Made by a program: the position numbers and the translations under genes. Shown piece by piece: positions 1 to 6,601 of a stretch of 14,204 bases of DNA. The stretch spans positions 1 to 14,204 of the forward strand of contig JALQYS010000423.1 in the NCBI GenBank assembly GCA_023254015.1, in the 5' to 3' direction. This DNA is from Paracoccaceae bacterium (lineage in GTDB: Bacteria > Pseudomonadota > Alphaproteobacteria > Rhodobacterales > Rhodobacteraceae). Below the pieces are notes generated by a model. The model searched no databases. It saw nothing but the letters and a program-made list of their open reading frames with translations, and had not been told where the DNA came from. Position 1 is the stretch's first letter; every line of letters starts with the position of its first letter.

Positions 1-962
1 ATCCCCAGCGCGGTGCCCACGCCGACAATGTCGGTCCAGGCGCGCATCATCATCGGCACATCGGCGCCCGGGCGGCCCGGCTCCACATGGTGGCCAAGGC
101 TTTCCAGCAAGCGGCCCGTGGCGCGCACCGCCTCGGCCACCTCGGGGTGGATCGGCGCGCCCGTCAGCGTAGTGTCACAGATCGCCACCCTCAGACGGCG
201 CGGCGGGCGCGAGATGGCGTCGGCATGGCTGGTCGCGAGGGGCGGGGCGGCATAGGGCGCGCCAAGGTCAGAGCCATGGCAGGCATCCAGCATCCGCGCC
301 GTGTCGCGGACCGAGCGGGTCAGAAAGCCGTCAATCGCCATGCCCGCCCAGCCTTCGCCGACGAAAGGCCCGTCGGGCAGCCGCGCCCGGGTGGGCTTGA
401 AGCCGAAGAGCCCGCAAGACGCGGCCGGAATCCTAACCGAGCCGCCGCCGTCCGACCCATGCGCCATGGCGACGATGCCGGCCGCCACCGCCGCCCCCGA
501 TCCGCCGGACGAGCCGCCGGGCGTGTGGTCCAGGTTCCAGGGGTTGCGCGTCGGCCCGCCATAGACCGCCGATTCGGTTGCCGCCCCGATCCCGCCCTCG
601 GGGCTGGTGGTGCGGCCAAAGGTGACGACGCCGGTCGCCCGGATCCGCTCATAGATCGCCGAATCGCGGGAATAGCGGGTGTTGGCCAGCAAACGGCTGC
701 CGTTGTGGCCGGGAAAATCCACCGCCTCGCAGCCCAGATCCTTCAGAAGGAAGGGCACGCCGCGGAACGGCCCGCGCGGCAGACCATCGGCAATCGCCTT
801 GCGCGCAACGCCTTCCTGCACCAGCACCACCGCATTCAGCGCCGGATTGCGCGCCTCGACCGCCGCCAGCGCGGCATCCAGCAGTTCGGTCGGGCTCACC
901 TCGCCCTTCGCCACGCGTTCGGCCAGTTCGCTTGCATCCCGTGCGCCAAGATCACCGATCAT
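1..962 (-). CDS. Amidase-signature family hydrolase, C-terminal part outside the window
   Basis: This is the first 320 codons of an amidase-signature (AS) enzyme, which hydrolyses a carbon-nitrogen amide bond; the substrate cannot be read from sequence. The family's Ser-cisSer-Lys triad is visible: Lys in FLLKDLG (about residue 74), the cis-Ser in PGGSSGGSG (about 151-152) and the nucleophile Ser in SDGGGSVRIPA (about 175), followed by GLFGFKPTRA and the late motif GFLTRSVRDTARML. The ATG at 962-960 gives MIGDLGARDASELA and is preceded on the minus strand by a GGGGAG ribosome-binding site about 7 nt away. The reading frame is open to the window edge. AS proteins are usually 450-500 residues, so roughly a third is missing. 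It is divergent from the B12 operon, with no evident functional link. AtzF-, GatA- or aryl-amidase-like roles cannot be separated here. The family call is firm; the specificity is unknown. Confidence 0.93.
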   Translation of the reverse strand, partial: MIGDLGARDASELAERVAKGEVSPTELLDAALAAVEARNPALNAVVLVQEGVARKAIADGLPRGPFRGVPFLLKDLGCEAVDFPGHNGSRLLANTRYSRDSAIYERIRATGVVTFGRTTSPEGGIGAATESAVYGGPTRNPWNLDHTPGGSSGGSGAAVAAGIVAMAHGSDGGGSVRIPAASCGLFGFKPTRARLPDGPFVGEGWAGMAIDGFLTRSVRDTARMLDACHGSDLGAPYAAPPLATSHADAISRPPRRLRVAICDTTLTGAPIHPEVAEAVRATGRLLESLGHHVEPGRPGADVPMMMRAWTDIVGVGTALG

Positions 963-1034
963 CGAATTCTCCCCTCGTTTCGGCCAGCCTGACCGCAGGG
1001 CGGGGCGAATTCCAGCCCGCCCGCGCCGCTGCCG

Positions 1035-1070
1035 ATGTCGGTTTTCGGCAGCCGGGGCCAAAACCGACAT
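1035..1070. repeat. 11-bp perfect inverted repeat in the divergent control region
   Basis: The left arm ATGTCGGTTTT (1035-1045) and the right arm AAAACCGACAT (1060-1070) are exact reverse complements separated by 14 nt of GC-rich spacer, which itself holds a small CGGC/GCCG pair. It lies between the amidase start and the btuB promoter, ending about 38 bp upstream of the -35 box. It could be a dyad operator for a regulator of either neighbour, or a hairpin in the amidase leader. No T-run follows on either strand, so a simple terminator is unlikely. The function is not established. Confidence 0.55.
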
Positions 1071-1107
1071 GGCCGGGGTCAGCCGCGACACCGGGCGAAA
1101 CCGCCGC

Positions 1108-1135
1108 TTGACAGGCAGGCACGGGGCGCTATGCA
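1108..1135 (+). promoter_or_regulatory. Candidate sigma70-type promoter of the B12 operon
   Basis: A perfect -35 TTGACA (1108-1113) is followed after 16 bp by TATGCA (1130-1135) as the -10 element. Transcription would begin near 1141-1143, immediately at the 5' edge of the cobalamin riboswitch. This is the arrangement expected for a riboswitch-controlled transcript and strengthens the call. No experimental start is known. Confidence 0.6.
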
Positions 1136-1305
1136 AGGCCTGCCTTCGGTTCCGGCTGACCCCGGATGAAAAGGGAATGTGGTGGAAACCCACAGCTGCC
1201 CCCGCAACTGTAAGCGGCGAGCGATGACGGCAGATGCCACTGGGGATCCCCCCCGGGAAGGCCCGTCAAAGCGACGACCCGCAAGCCAGGAGACCTGCCA
1301 GGGTG
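1134..1305 (+). ncRNA. Cobalamin (AdoCbl) riboswitch
   Basis: The conserved blocks of the cobalamin riboswitch appear in the right order: AAAGGGAATGTGGTG (about 1169-1183), CCCCCGCAACTGTAAGCGG (about 1199-1217), GCCACTG (about 1235-1241), GGGAAGGC, and the 3' B12 box AGCCAGGAGACCTGCC (1284-1299). These elements bind adenosylcobalamin or a related cobamide and lower expression of the downstream gene. The next gene encodes a B12 receptor, which fits. The exact ends are approximate because the outer P1 stem was judged by eye. No T-tract terminator follows, so control at translation or by Rho is more likely than an intrinsic terminator; this is an inference. Confidence 0.96.
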
Positions 1306-1371
1306 ATCACCCTTTCCGCAGCGCGGGGTGCGCGGCGGCAGGCGAACTTTCGCCAGTGGTGACGTCTCACC
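1301..1371 (+). promoter_or_regulatory. Three short hairpins between the riboswitch and btuB (possible expression platform)
   Basis: Directly after the B12 box come a 12-nt palindrome GGGTGATCACCC (1301-1312), a 5-bp hairpin GGCGA/TCGCC with loop ACTT (1341-1354) and a 5-bp hairpin GGTGA/TCACC with loop CGTC (1358-1371). The first and third share the same GGTGA/TCACC arms, so the arms could exchange partners. CCTTT at 1310-1314 could also pair with AAAGG of the btuB ribosome-binding site (1438-1442), but only over 5 bp. The region to 1450 otherwise shows no gene. The regulatory role is inferred from position. Confidence 0.4.
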
Positions 1372-1450
1372 GTCGGCGGAGGGGCGCAGCCCATCCCAAG
1401 ACATCTGCTGTTTGTGCCCCGGGTTCCGGAGCCTGTCAAAGGATATGGCC

Positions 1451-3313
1451 ATGAAAAGGCTGAACATTTCCCTGATTGCCCTTTGTGCGGCTCTGGCCGC
1501 CCCTGCCAGCGCGCAGGATATTGAACTGGACGAGATCGTGATCTCGGCCGTCAAGGCCGCGATCGAGCGTATCCGCACCGGCGTTTCGGTTTCGGTCATC
1601 ACCCCCGAGACCGATGCGGTGCCCGACGCCGCCCAGATCACCGAGACGCTGTCGCGCCTGCCCGGCGTGTCGGTGTCGAACCAGGGGCCGCTGGGCAGCC
1701 CGGCCAAGATGCGCATCCGCGGGGCCGACCAGCGCTATATCGCGGTTTTCGTCGATGGCATCCGGGTGACGGACCCGACCTCGGTGCAGACCGAATATGA
1801 CTTCGGCACCCTGCCTTCGGCCAATATCGGCCGGATCGAGGTGCTGCGCGGCTCGCAATCGGCACTTTGGGGCGGGTCGGCCGTGGGGGGCGTGGTCAAC
1901 ATCTCCACCCCGCGCCCGACCGAGGATGGCACCCGCCAGACCGTGCAGGCCGAGGCGGGCAGCTATGACAGCCGCAGCCTGTCCTATGGCCTGACCCACA
2001 AGCAGGGCGCGCTGGAAACCACGCTGAACCTGAGCCACTTCTACACCAACGGCTTTTCGGCCGCCGCCGCCGGCACCGAGGCCGACGGGGCCGAAACCAA
2101 CCGCGCCTCGGCCACGCTGCGCTATCAGGTCAACGGCACGCTGGCCCTTGGCGGGGCGGTTTTCCATCAGCAGGGCAACAGCGAATACGACGATTACGGC
2201 ACCGATGCCGCAAACCGCAAGCAATCGACCGAAACCGGCGCGCGGGCCTTTGCCGAGCTGTCGCTGGGCGCGACCGAACATGTGTTCGATATGACCCATT
2301 ACCGCATCGGCCGCGACGTGACCGACTGGAGCGGGCTGAGCACCTTTGACGGCCGCCGCACCACCTTTGGCTGGCAGGCGACGACCGAGGTGAATGAGGC
2401 CCTGACGCTGGTCTATGGCGCGGACACGATGCTGGAGAAGGGCGCCTATTCCAACCTTCCGGCCGGCACGGCCGAAACCCGCATCTCGGGGGCGTTTGCC
2501 CAGGCGCTTTGGGCCGTGAATGGCCAGCTGGACATCTCGGCCACCGCGCGGGTGGATCACAATTCCGACTTCGGCAGCTTTGAAACCGGCCGGGTCGCGC
2601 TGGCTTGGCGGCCTGACGGGGCGACCACGCTGCGGGCGGCCCTGGCCACCGGCTATCGCGCTCCCTCGATTGACGAGCTTTACGGCAACTACCCCGATCC
2701 GAGCTATCCTTTCATCGGCAATCCGGGCCTGACGCCCGAGAAAAGCTTGTCCTACGAGCTGGGGGTCGAACGGGAGTTCGGAAATGGTGCGACGGTATCG
2801 GCCACGCTGTTCCAGCTCGATGTCGACAACCAGATCTCCTATACCTCCTGCCCGCTGACGGCCGGCTGGGTCTGCGTGCCCGGTACGGTCAGCACGCTGA
2901 ACAACATCCCCGGCACCTCGGTGCGCAAGGGGGTGGAAGTTGCCGCGAACCTGCCCCTCGGAGAGCGCGCCGAGCTGGGGCTGGCCTATGCCTACACCGA
3001 TGCCAAGCGCCAGACCGGCGCCCGCATCGGCCTTGTTCCCCGGCATGAGCTGACGCTGTCGCTGTCGGGCGAGGTGACCGACCGCATCGGCGCGGCGGTG
3101 ACGGTCAAGCATGTGGCCGACCGGATGGACGATTTCGGCTTTGCCGCGATGCCCGATTACACGGTGGCCAGTGCCGAGGCCTCCTACAAGGTGACCGACG
3201 GTGCGGATGCCTATCTGCGCATCGAAAACCTGTTCGATGCCACCTATCAAACCTCGTCGGGCTATGCCACGGCGGGCCGTTCGGCCTTTGTTGGTCTGCG
3301 TGCGCGGTTCTGA
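1451..3313 (+). CDS. btuB: TonB-dependent outer-membrane receptor for vitamin B12/corrinoids
   Basis: A 620-residue outer-membrane receptor that should bind cobalamin or other corrinoids and import them with energy from TonB-ExbBD. A signal peptide is clear (MKRLNISLIALCAALAAPASA, cut before QD). A TonB box DEIVIS lies at about residues 27-32. The plug follows (about 55-155), with TETLSRLPGVSV, MRIRGADQRYIAVFVDGIRV, IGRIEVLRGSQSALWG and GGVVNISTPRP. The rest is alternating beta-barrel sequence ending in aromatic Phe (VGLRARF), the usual barrel terminus. ATG 1451 was preferred to ATG 1445 because AAAGGA (1438-1443) sits 7 nt before 1451 but only 1 nt before 1445. The long in-frame extension upstream runs through the riboswitch leader and is not credible. 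The riboswitch and the downstream BtuFCD/CbiZ genes point to B12; without them a siderophore or haem receptor would be possible. Length is typical for the family. Confidence 0.93.
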   Translation: MKRLNISLIALCAALAAPASAQDIELDEIVISAVKAAIERIRTGVSVSVITPETDAVPDAAQITETLSRLPGVSVSNQGPLGSPAKMRIRGADQRYIAVFVDGIRVTDPTSVQTEYDFGTLPSANIGRIEVLRGSQSALWGGSAVGGVVNISTPRPTEDGTRQTVQAEAGSYDSRSLSYGLTHKQGALETTLNLSHFYTNGFSAAAAGTEADGAETNRASATLRYQVNGTLALGGAVFHQQGNSEYDDYGTDAANRKQSTETGARAFAELSLGATEHVFDMTHYRIGRDVTDWSGLSTFDGRRTTFGWQATTEVNEALTLVYGADTMLEKGAYSNLPAGTAETRISGAFAQALWAVNGQLDISATARVDHNSDFGSFETGRVALAWRPDGATTLRAALATGYRAPSIDELYGNYPDPSYPFIGNPGLTPEKSLSYELGVEREFGNGATVSATLFQLDVDNQISYTSCPLTAGWVCVPGTVSTLNNIPGTSVRKGVEVAANLPLGERAELGLAYAYTDAKRQTGARIGLVPRHELTLSLSGEVTDRIGAAVTVKHVADRMDDFGFAAMPDYTVASAEASYKVTDGADAYLRIENLFDATYQTSSGYATAGRSAFVGLRARF

Positions 3314-4148
3314 TCGCCCCTGTCTCGCCCGCTTGGGGGCGCTTGTGCTGGCGGTTTTCACCGCCAGCGCGGCCATGGCCGAACCGCCGGCCCGAGTCGT
3401 CTCGATCAACCTGTGTACCGACCAGCTGGCGATGATGCTGGCGGCCCCGGGACAGCTGGTGTCGGTCAGCCATCTGGCGAGCGAGGCCCAATCCTCGTCG
3501 ATGGTGGCCGAGGCGCAGGCCTATCCGGTGAACCGGGGGCAGGTGGAGCAGGTGTTCCTGATGCAGCCCGATCTGGTGCTTGCGGGAACCTATACGCAGG
3601 CGGCAACGGTCGACTTGCTGCGCGATCTGGGAGTTGAGGTGGTGCAGGTGCCCCCCGCCACCTCGCTGGCCGAGGCCGTCGAGCAGATCCGCACCGTGGG
3701 CCGCGCCCTGGGGCAAGGGCCCAAGGCCGATGCCATGGCCGACAGCTTTGCCGCCGAGATCGAGTCTGCGCGGTTTCAAGGCGACAGGCGCACGGCGGCC
3801 TTCTACTATCCCAACGGCTATACCACCGGTTCGGGAACGCTGGCCAATGAGGTGCTGGAACTGACAGGCTTCACCAATATCGGCGCAGCGGCGGGGGTCA
3901 CCGGCGGCGGCATCCTGCCGCTGGAGCGGCTGGTCATGGCAGGCCCCGAGCTGGTCGTGACATCGGAACGCTATCCCGGAAACTCGCGGTCGGAAGAGAT
4001 CCTTGTCCATCCGGCGCTGCGCGCGGTGCAGGACCGCGCCGGGGCGGGGCTGAATTCGGATGCCGACTGGGTCTGCGGCACGCCCCATCTGATGCGGGCG
4101 ATCGGCAAGATGCAGGCCGCCCGCGCGGCGCTGGAGGAGGGGCCATGA
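3300..4148 (+). CDS. btuF: Periplasmic corrinoid-binding protein of the ABC transporter (BtuF-like)
   Basis: About 282 residues of the helical-backbone metal-receptor family (PF01497, shared by BtuF and FecB/FhuD). It should bind B12 or corrinoid in the periplasm and deliver it to BtuC. The N-terminus RGSDRPCLARLGALVLAVFTASAAMA is a Sec signal peptide cut before EPP. The mature part starts ARVVSINLCTDQLAMML and contains MQPDLVLAGTYTQAATVDLLRDLGVEVVQVP and the late SDADWVCGTPHLMRAIGKM. The start is uncertain: GTG 3300 overlaps the end of btuB by 14 nt and gives a sensible leader, but no strong ribosome-binding site precedes it; TTG 3333 would leave the leader without a positive N-region. The gene ends in GGAGGAGGGGCCATGA, so its stop overlaps an ATG at 4145. 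The binding-protein call is firm; corrinoid specificity rests on the operon. Confidence 0.85.
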   Translation: MRGSDRPCLARLGALVLAVFTASAAMAEPPARVVSINLCTDQLAMMLAAPGQLVSVSHLASEAQSSSMVAEAQAYPVNRGQVEQVFLMQPDLVLAGTYTQAATVDLLRDLGVEVVQVPPATSLAEAVEQIRTVGRALGQGPKADAMADSFAAEIESARFQGDRRTAAFYYPNGYTTGSGTLANEVLELTGFTNIGAAAGVTGGGILPLERLVMAGPELVVTSERYPGNSRSEEILVHPALRAVQDRAGAGLNSDADWVCGTPHLMRAIGKMQAARAALEEGP

Positions 4149-4225
4149 CCGCGATTTTTCGTCGAAAAATCACGGTTTCCCGGCGGGGCGGCGATTTTTC
4201 GTCGAAAAATCGGTGGGGGGCGTGA
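4145..4225 (+). CDS. Possible 26-codon coupling ORF bridging btuF and btuC
   Basis: ATG 4145 overlaps the btuF stop (ATGA) and has an excellent GGAGG ribosome-binding site at 4133-4137, 7 nt upstream. The frame reads MTAIFRRKITVSRRGG and on to NRWGA, then stops at TGA 4223-4225, which overlaps the btuC start as TGATG. Most of the peptide is encoded by the two palindromes, so a peptide function is doubtful. The perfect overlaps at both ends suggest that ribosomes could be handed from btuF to btuC through it. It may instead be the old btuC start region, displaced by an insertion. It could equally be a chance ORF. Confidence 0.3.
   Translation: MTAIFRRKITVSRRGGDFSSKNRWGA
4153..4171 (+). repeat. 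19-nt palindromic hairpin, copy 1
   Basis: GATTTTTCGTCGAAAAATC folds into perfect 8-bp arms with the triloop GTC. An identical copy begins 40 bp downstream. The outer GATTT/AAATC pairs are the same as in the hairpins after rpoH. It lies between btuF and btuC, inside the mRNA of an otherwise overlapping operon, where it could slow nucleases or polymerase, or simply be a REP-like scattered element. Confidence 0.85.
4193..4211 (+). repeat. 19-nt palindromic hairpin, copy 2
   Basis: An exact second copy of the 19-nt palindrome at 4153-4171, separated from it by 21 nt. It ends 13 nt before the btuC start codon, so a hairpin here abuts the G-run (4215-4220) that would serve as the btuC ribosome-binding site. 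Ribosomes translating the small upstream ORF would unfold it. Confidence 0.85.
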
Positions 4226-5199
4226 TGCGGATCGTGCTTGTCCTTCTGGTGGCACTCCTGTTTTCCGCCTCGCTCCTGATCGGGCCGGCTGGCTTGGGCC
4301 TCGGCGAAAGCCTCAGGGCGCTGGTCACCGGGCAGGGCGGGGCTGTGGTGATGGTCATGCAGGAAATCCGGCTGCCGCGCGCGCTGTTGGGCGTTCTGAC
4401 GGGGGCGGCGCTGGGCCTTTCGGGGGCGGCGATGCAGGGCTATCTGCGCAACCCCCTGGCAGAACCCGGTCTGATCGGTGTGTCGGCCAGCGCCGCGCTT
4501 GGCGCGGTTCTGGCGTTGCAGACCGGGATTGCAGGGCTTTTCACCCTGGCCTTGCCGCTTTCGGCGCTGGCCGGGGCCGGGGTGGCGGTGTTCCTGATCC
4601 TGGCGTTGGCCGGTCCACGCGGCGGGGCGCTGGCCTTGATCCTTGCCGGGGTGGCGATTTCCGCGCTGGCGGCCGCCTTGACCAGCCTTGTGCTGAACCT
4701 GTCGCCCAACCCCTTTGCCGCCATGGAGATCGTCTACTGGATGATGGGGTCGCTGGCCGACAGGTCGATGGATCACGTCTGGCTGGCAGCACCCTTCATC
4801 GCAATCGGGCTGGCGATGCTTTTGTCGCTGGGGCGCAGCCTGGATGCGCTGACGCTGGGCGAGGATGCGGCGGCGTCGATGGGGGTGAACCTTGCGCGCC
4901 TTCGTCTGGTTCTGGTGATCGGCACGGCGCTGGCGGTGGGGGCCAGCGTGTCGGTTGCGGGCTCCATCGGGTTTGTCGGGCTGGTGGTGCCGCATGTCTT
5001 GCGCCCGCTGGTCGGGGCGCGGCCTTCCCGCCTCTTGCCGGCCTCTGCCTTGGGCGGGGCGGGGGTGGTGCTGGCGGCCGATGTGGCCGTGCGGCTGATT
5101 GCGCCGGATCAGGATCTGAAACTGGGCGTTCTGACCGCGCTGATCGGCGCGCCGTTCTTTCTGCATCTGATCTGGCGTCTGCGGGGGACCGAGGCATGA
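4225..5199 (+). CDS. btuC: FecCD/BtuC-family ABC transporter permease for corrinoids
   Basis: A 324-residue, very hydrophobic protein of the FecCD family, the membrane channel that takes B12 from BtuF and moves it into the cytoplasm. About nine to ten membrane segments can be seen. Family motifs include IRLPRALLGVLTGAALGLSG, AAMQGYLRNPLAEPGLIGVS (about 70-90) and VSVAGSIGFVGLVVPHVLRPLVG (about 240-262), the last containing the Gly-rich coupling region that contacts the ATPase. ATG 4225 (MRIVLVLLV) was chosen; GTG 4213 in the same frame would fall next to the palindrome and lacks a ribosome-binding site. The only upstream signal is a G-run 4 nt away, so translational coupling seems likely. The 3' end overlaps btuD by ATGA at 5196-5199. 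Length is normal. Iron-siderophore permeases are the alternative; the operon favours B12. Confidence 0.92.
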   Translation: MRIVLVLLVALLFSASLLIGPAGLGLGESLRALVTGQGGAVVMVMQEIRLPRALLGVLTGAALGLSGAAMQGYLRNPLAEPGLIGVSASAALGAVLALQTGIAGLFTLALPLSALAGAGVAVFLILALAGPRGGALALILAGVAISALAAALTSLVLNLSPNPFAAMEIVYWMMGSLADRSMDHVWLAAPFIAIGLAMLLSLGRSLDALTLGEDAAASMGVNLARLRLVLVIGTALAVGASVSVAGSIGFVGLVVPHVLRPLVGARPSRLLPASALGGAGVVLAADVAVRLIAPDQDLKLGVLTALIGAPFFLHLIWRLRGTEA

Positions 5200-5945
5200 C
5201 CCTTCTGACGCTGGATCACCTGACCGTCCGGCGCGGGCTGTGCCCGGTGGTCGAGGACGTCAGCCTGACGGTGACCGAGGGCGAGTTCGTCGGCCTGATC
5301 GGCCCGAATGGCGCGGGCAAGACCAGCCTTCTGCGTGCGGCGCTGGGCATTTTGCCGCATGAGGGGCGGTCCTCGCTGGCGGTGCTGCCGCCGGGTCCCC
5401 GTGCGCGGGCGGTGGCCTTTCTGCCGCAGGGGCGCGAGATTGCCTGGCCGGTGTCGGTCGCCGATCTGGTGGCGCTGGGGCGGGGGGCACATCTGGGGGC
5501 CACGCCCGAGGCGGATCGTCAGGCCGTTGCCTGGGCGCTGGAGCGGATGGGCTTGCAGAACTACCGTGCCCGCACCGCCACCGCGCTGTCGGGGGGTGAA
5601 CAGGCCCGGGTCCTTATCGCGCGCGCGCTGGCGCAGGAGACGCCGCTCTTGCTGGCCGATGAGCCGGTGGCCGGGCTTGACCCCGAGGCGCAGCTGAAAA
5701 CGATGGAGGTCTTTGCCGACCTGGCCCGCGAGGGGCGTGGCGTGGTCGCCTCGATCCATGATCTGGGCCTTGCCGCGCGGTCCTGCACCCGTCTGGTGCT
5801 GATGCAGGCCGGGCGGGTGGTGGCCGATGGCGCCCCGCGCGCGGTTCTGTCGGATGACAACCTTGCCCGGGTCTTTGGCGTGCGCGGCTTTCACGCCGAA
5901 ACCCCGGATGGCCCGGTGTTCCAACCCATGGGGGTGTTGCGATGA
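5196..5945 (+). CDS. btuD: BtuD-type ABC transporter ATPase for corrinoids
   Basis: A 249-residue cytoplasmic ATPase that powers the BtuC channel. All catalytic motifs are intact: Walker A GPNGAGKTS (36-44), Q-loop Gln in FLPQGR (about 78), signature LSGGEQARVLIARAL (131-145), Walker B LLLADEP with catalytic Glu (about 156) and switch His in ASIHDLG (about 188). This fits importers of the FepC/FhuC/BtuD group. The start ATG 5196 overlaps the btuC stop (ATGA), and the stop at 5943-5945 overlaps the cbiZ start in the same way, so the three genes are translationally coupled. Between Gln78 and the signature the helical subdomain has the usual length. Nothing is missing. The substrate is assigned from the riboswitch, btuB and cbiZ rather than from the ATPase itself. 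Confidence 0.94.
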   Translation: MTLLTLDHLTVRRGLCPVVEDVSLTVTEGEFVGLIGPNGAGKTSLLRAALGILPHEGRSSLAVLPPGPRARAVAFLPQGREIAWPVSVADLVALGRGAHLGATPEADRQAVAWALERMGLQNYRARTATALSGGEQARVLIARALAQETPLLLADEPVAGLDPEAQLKTMEVFADLAREGRGVVASIHDLGLAARSCTRLVLMQAGRVVADGAPRAVLSDDNLARVFGVRGFHAETPDGPVFQPMGVLR

Positions 5946-6601
5946 AGGCCGAGGTCACGCTGGACCGGCCCTGGCTGCGCATGGTCTTGCCGGCCGAGAT
6001 GCGCGTCCTCAGCTGGGCGCCGCATGGCGCGGGCTATACCGACGCCCGTGCGATCCTGTGGCGCGAGGTGCGCAATGCCGACCTGACGCCCGAGTTTGAC
6101 GCCGAGGGCTGGCTTTCGGCCCAGATGCCGCCGGGGGCGGTGGGGATGCTGACCTCGCGCGATGTCGGCACCTGGCATGAGGGCTTTGCCGAGGTTGAGG
6201 GCATCACCGCCCATTGCGTGGCCACCGTGGGCCTGTCGAACGGCGAAAGCGTGGGGCGGCGGCTGCCCTATCACACGGCCGATTACGGGACGATCAACAT
6301 TGGCCTTGTCACCAATGCGCCCCTGACACAGGCGGCCCAGCTGGAAGCCATGAGCATCACCGTGCAGGCCCGCACCGTGGGGGTGATGGCGGCGGGGGTC
6401 GCGCTGGCCACCGGCCTTGCCACCGGCACCGGCACCGATTGCGTGGCGCTGGCCTGCCCGCCCGGCGACATGCGCTATGCCGGACTGCATACGGCGGTGG
6501 GCGAGGCGGTTGGCGCCGCCGTGCGCGACTGCCTGACGCGGGCCAGTGCGGCCTGGGTCGTCTGGCGCGACGAGGAACGCGCGCGCAGGGCCAAGCCATG
6601 A
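5942..6601 (+). CDS. cbiZ: Adenosylcobinamide amidohydrolase
   Basis: A 219-residue CbiZ-family protein (PF01955). CbiZ hydrolyses the amide bond joining the aminopropanol arm to adenosylcobinamide, giving adenosylcobyric acid, which re-enters cobamide synthesis; in Rhodobacter sphaeroides the enzyme is known to serve corrinoid remodelling. Family features visible here are VGLSNGESVG (about 97-105), GTINIGLVTNAPLT (about 116-129), a long Ala/Gly-rich helix region, and the diagnostic TGTGTDCVALACP (about 161-173) followed by YAGLHTAVGEAVGAAV (about 179-194). No signal peptide, so cytoplasmic. It overlaps btuD at its start and the next gene at its stop, both by ATGA. Its place right behind the importer suggests that incoming incomplete or foreign corrinoids are processed on arrival. 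Family call firm; remodelling in this strain is inferred. Confidence 0.93.
   Translation: MKAEVTLDRPWLRMVLPAEMRVLSWAPHGAGYTDARAILWREVRNADLTPEFDAEGWLSAQMPPGAVGMLTSRDVGTWHEGFAEVEGITAHCVATVGLSNGESVGRRLPYHTADYGTINIGLVTNAPLTQAAQLEAMSITVQARTVGVMAAGVALATGLATGTGTDCVALACPPGDMRYAGLHTAVGEAVGAAVRDCLTRASAAWVVWRDEERARRAKP

Noticed and set aside
87..992. 301-codon plus-strand frame over the amidase
   Set aside because: Low-complexity Arg/Ala/Gly sequence antisense to a gene with an intact amidase signature.
1328..1450. Upstream extension of btuB to an ATG at 1328
   Set aside because: It would place 41 residues before a clear signal peptide and run through the riboswitch leader; AAAGGA is correctly spaced for ATG 1451.
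1436..3409. 657-codon open frame antisense to btuB
   Set aside because: Shadow of third-position GC bias: composition is Arg/Gly/His/Gln-rich low complexity with no domain motif, while the plus strand encodes a full TonB receptor.
4145..4225. CRISPR-like reading of the two 19-nt repeats
   Set aside because: Only two copies, short palindromes, a 21-nt spacer and no cas genes; a REP-like element fits better.
3934..5166. 410-codon antisense frame across btuF-btuC
   Set aside because: Gln/Arg/His-rich shadow of the permease and binding-protein genes; crosses the palindromes and shows no family features.
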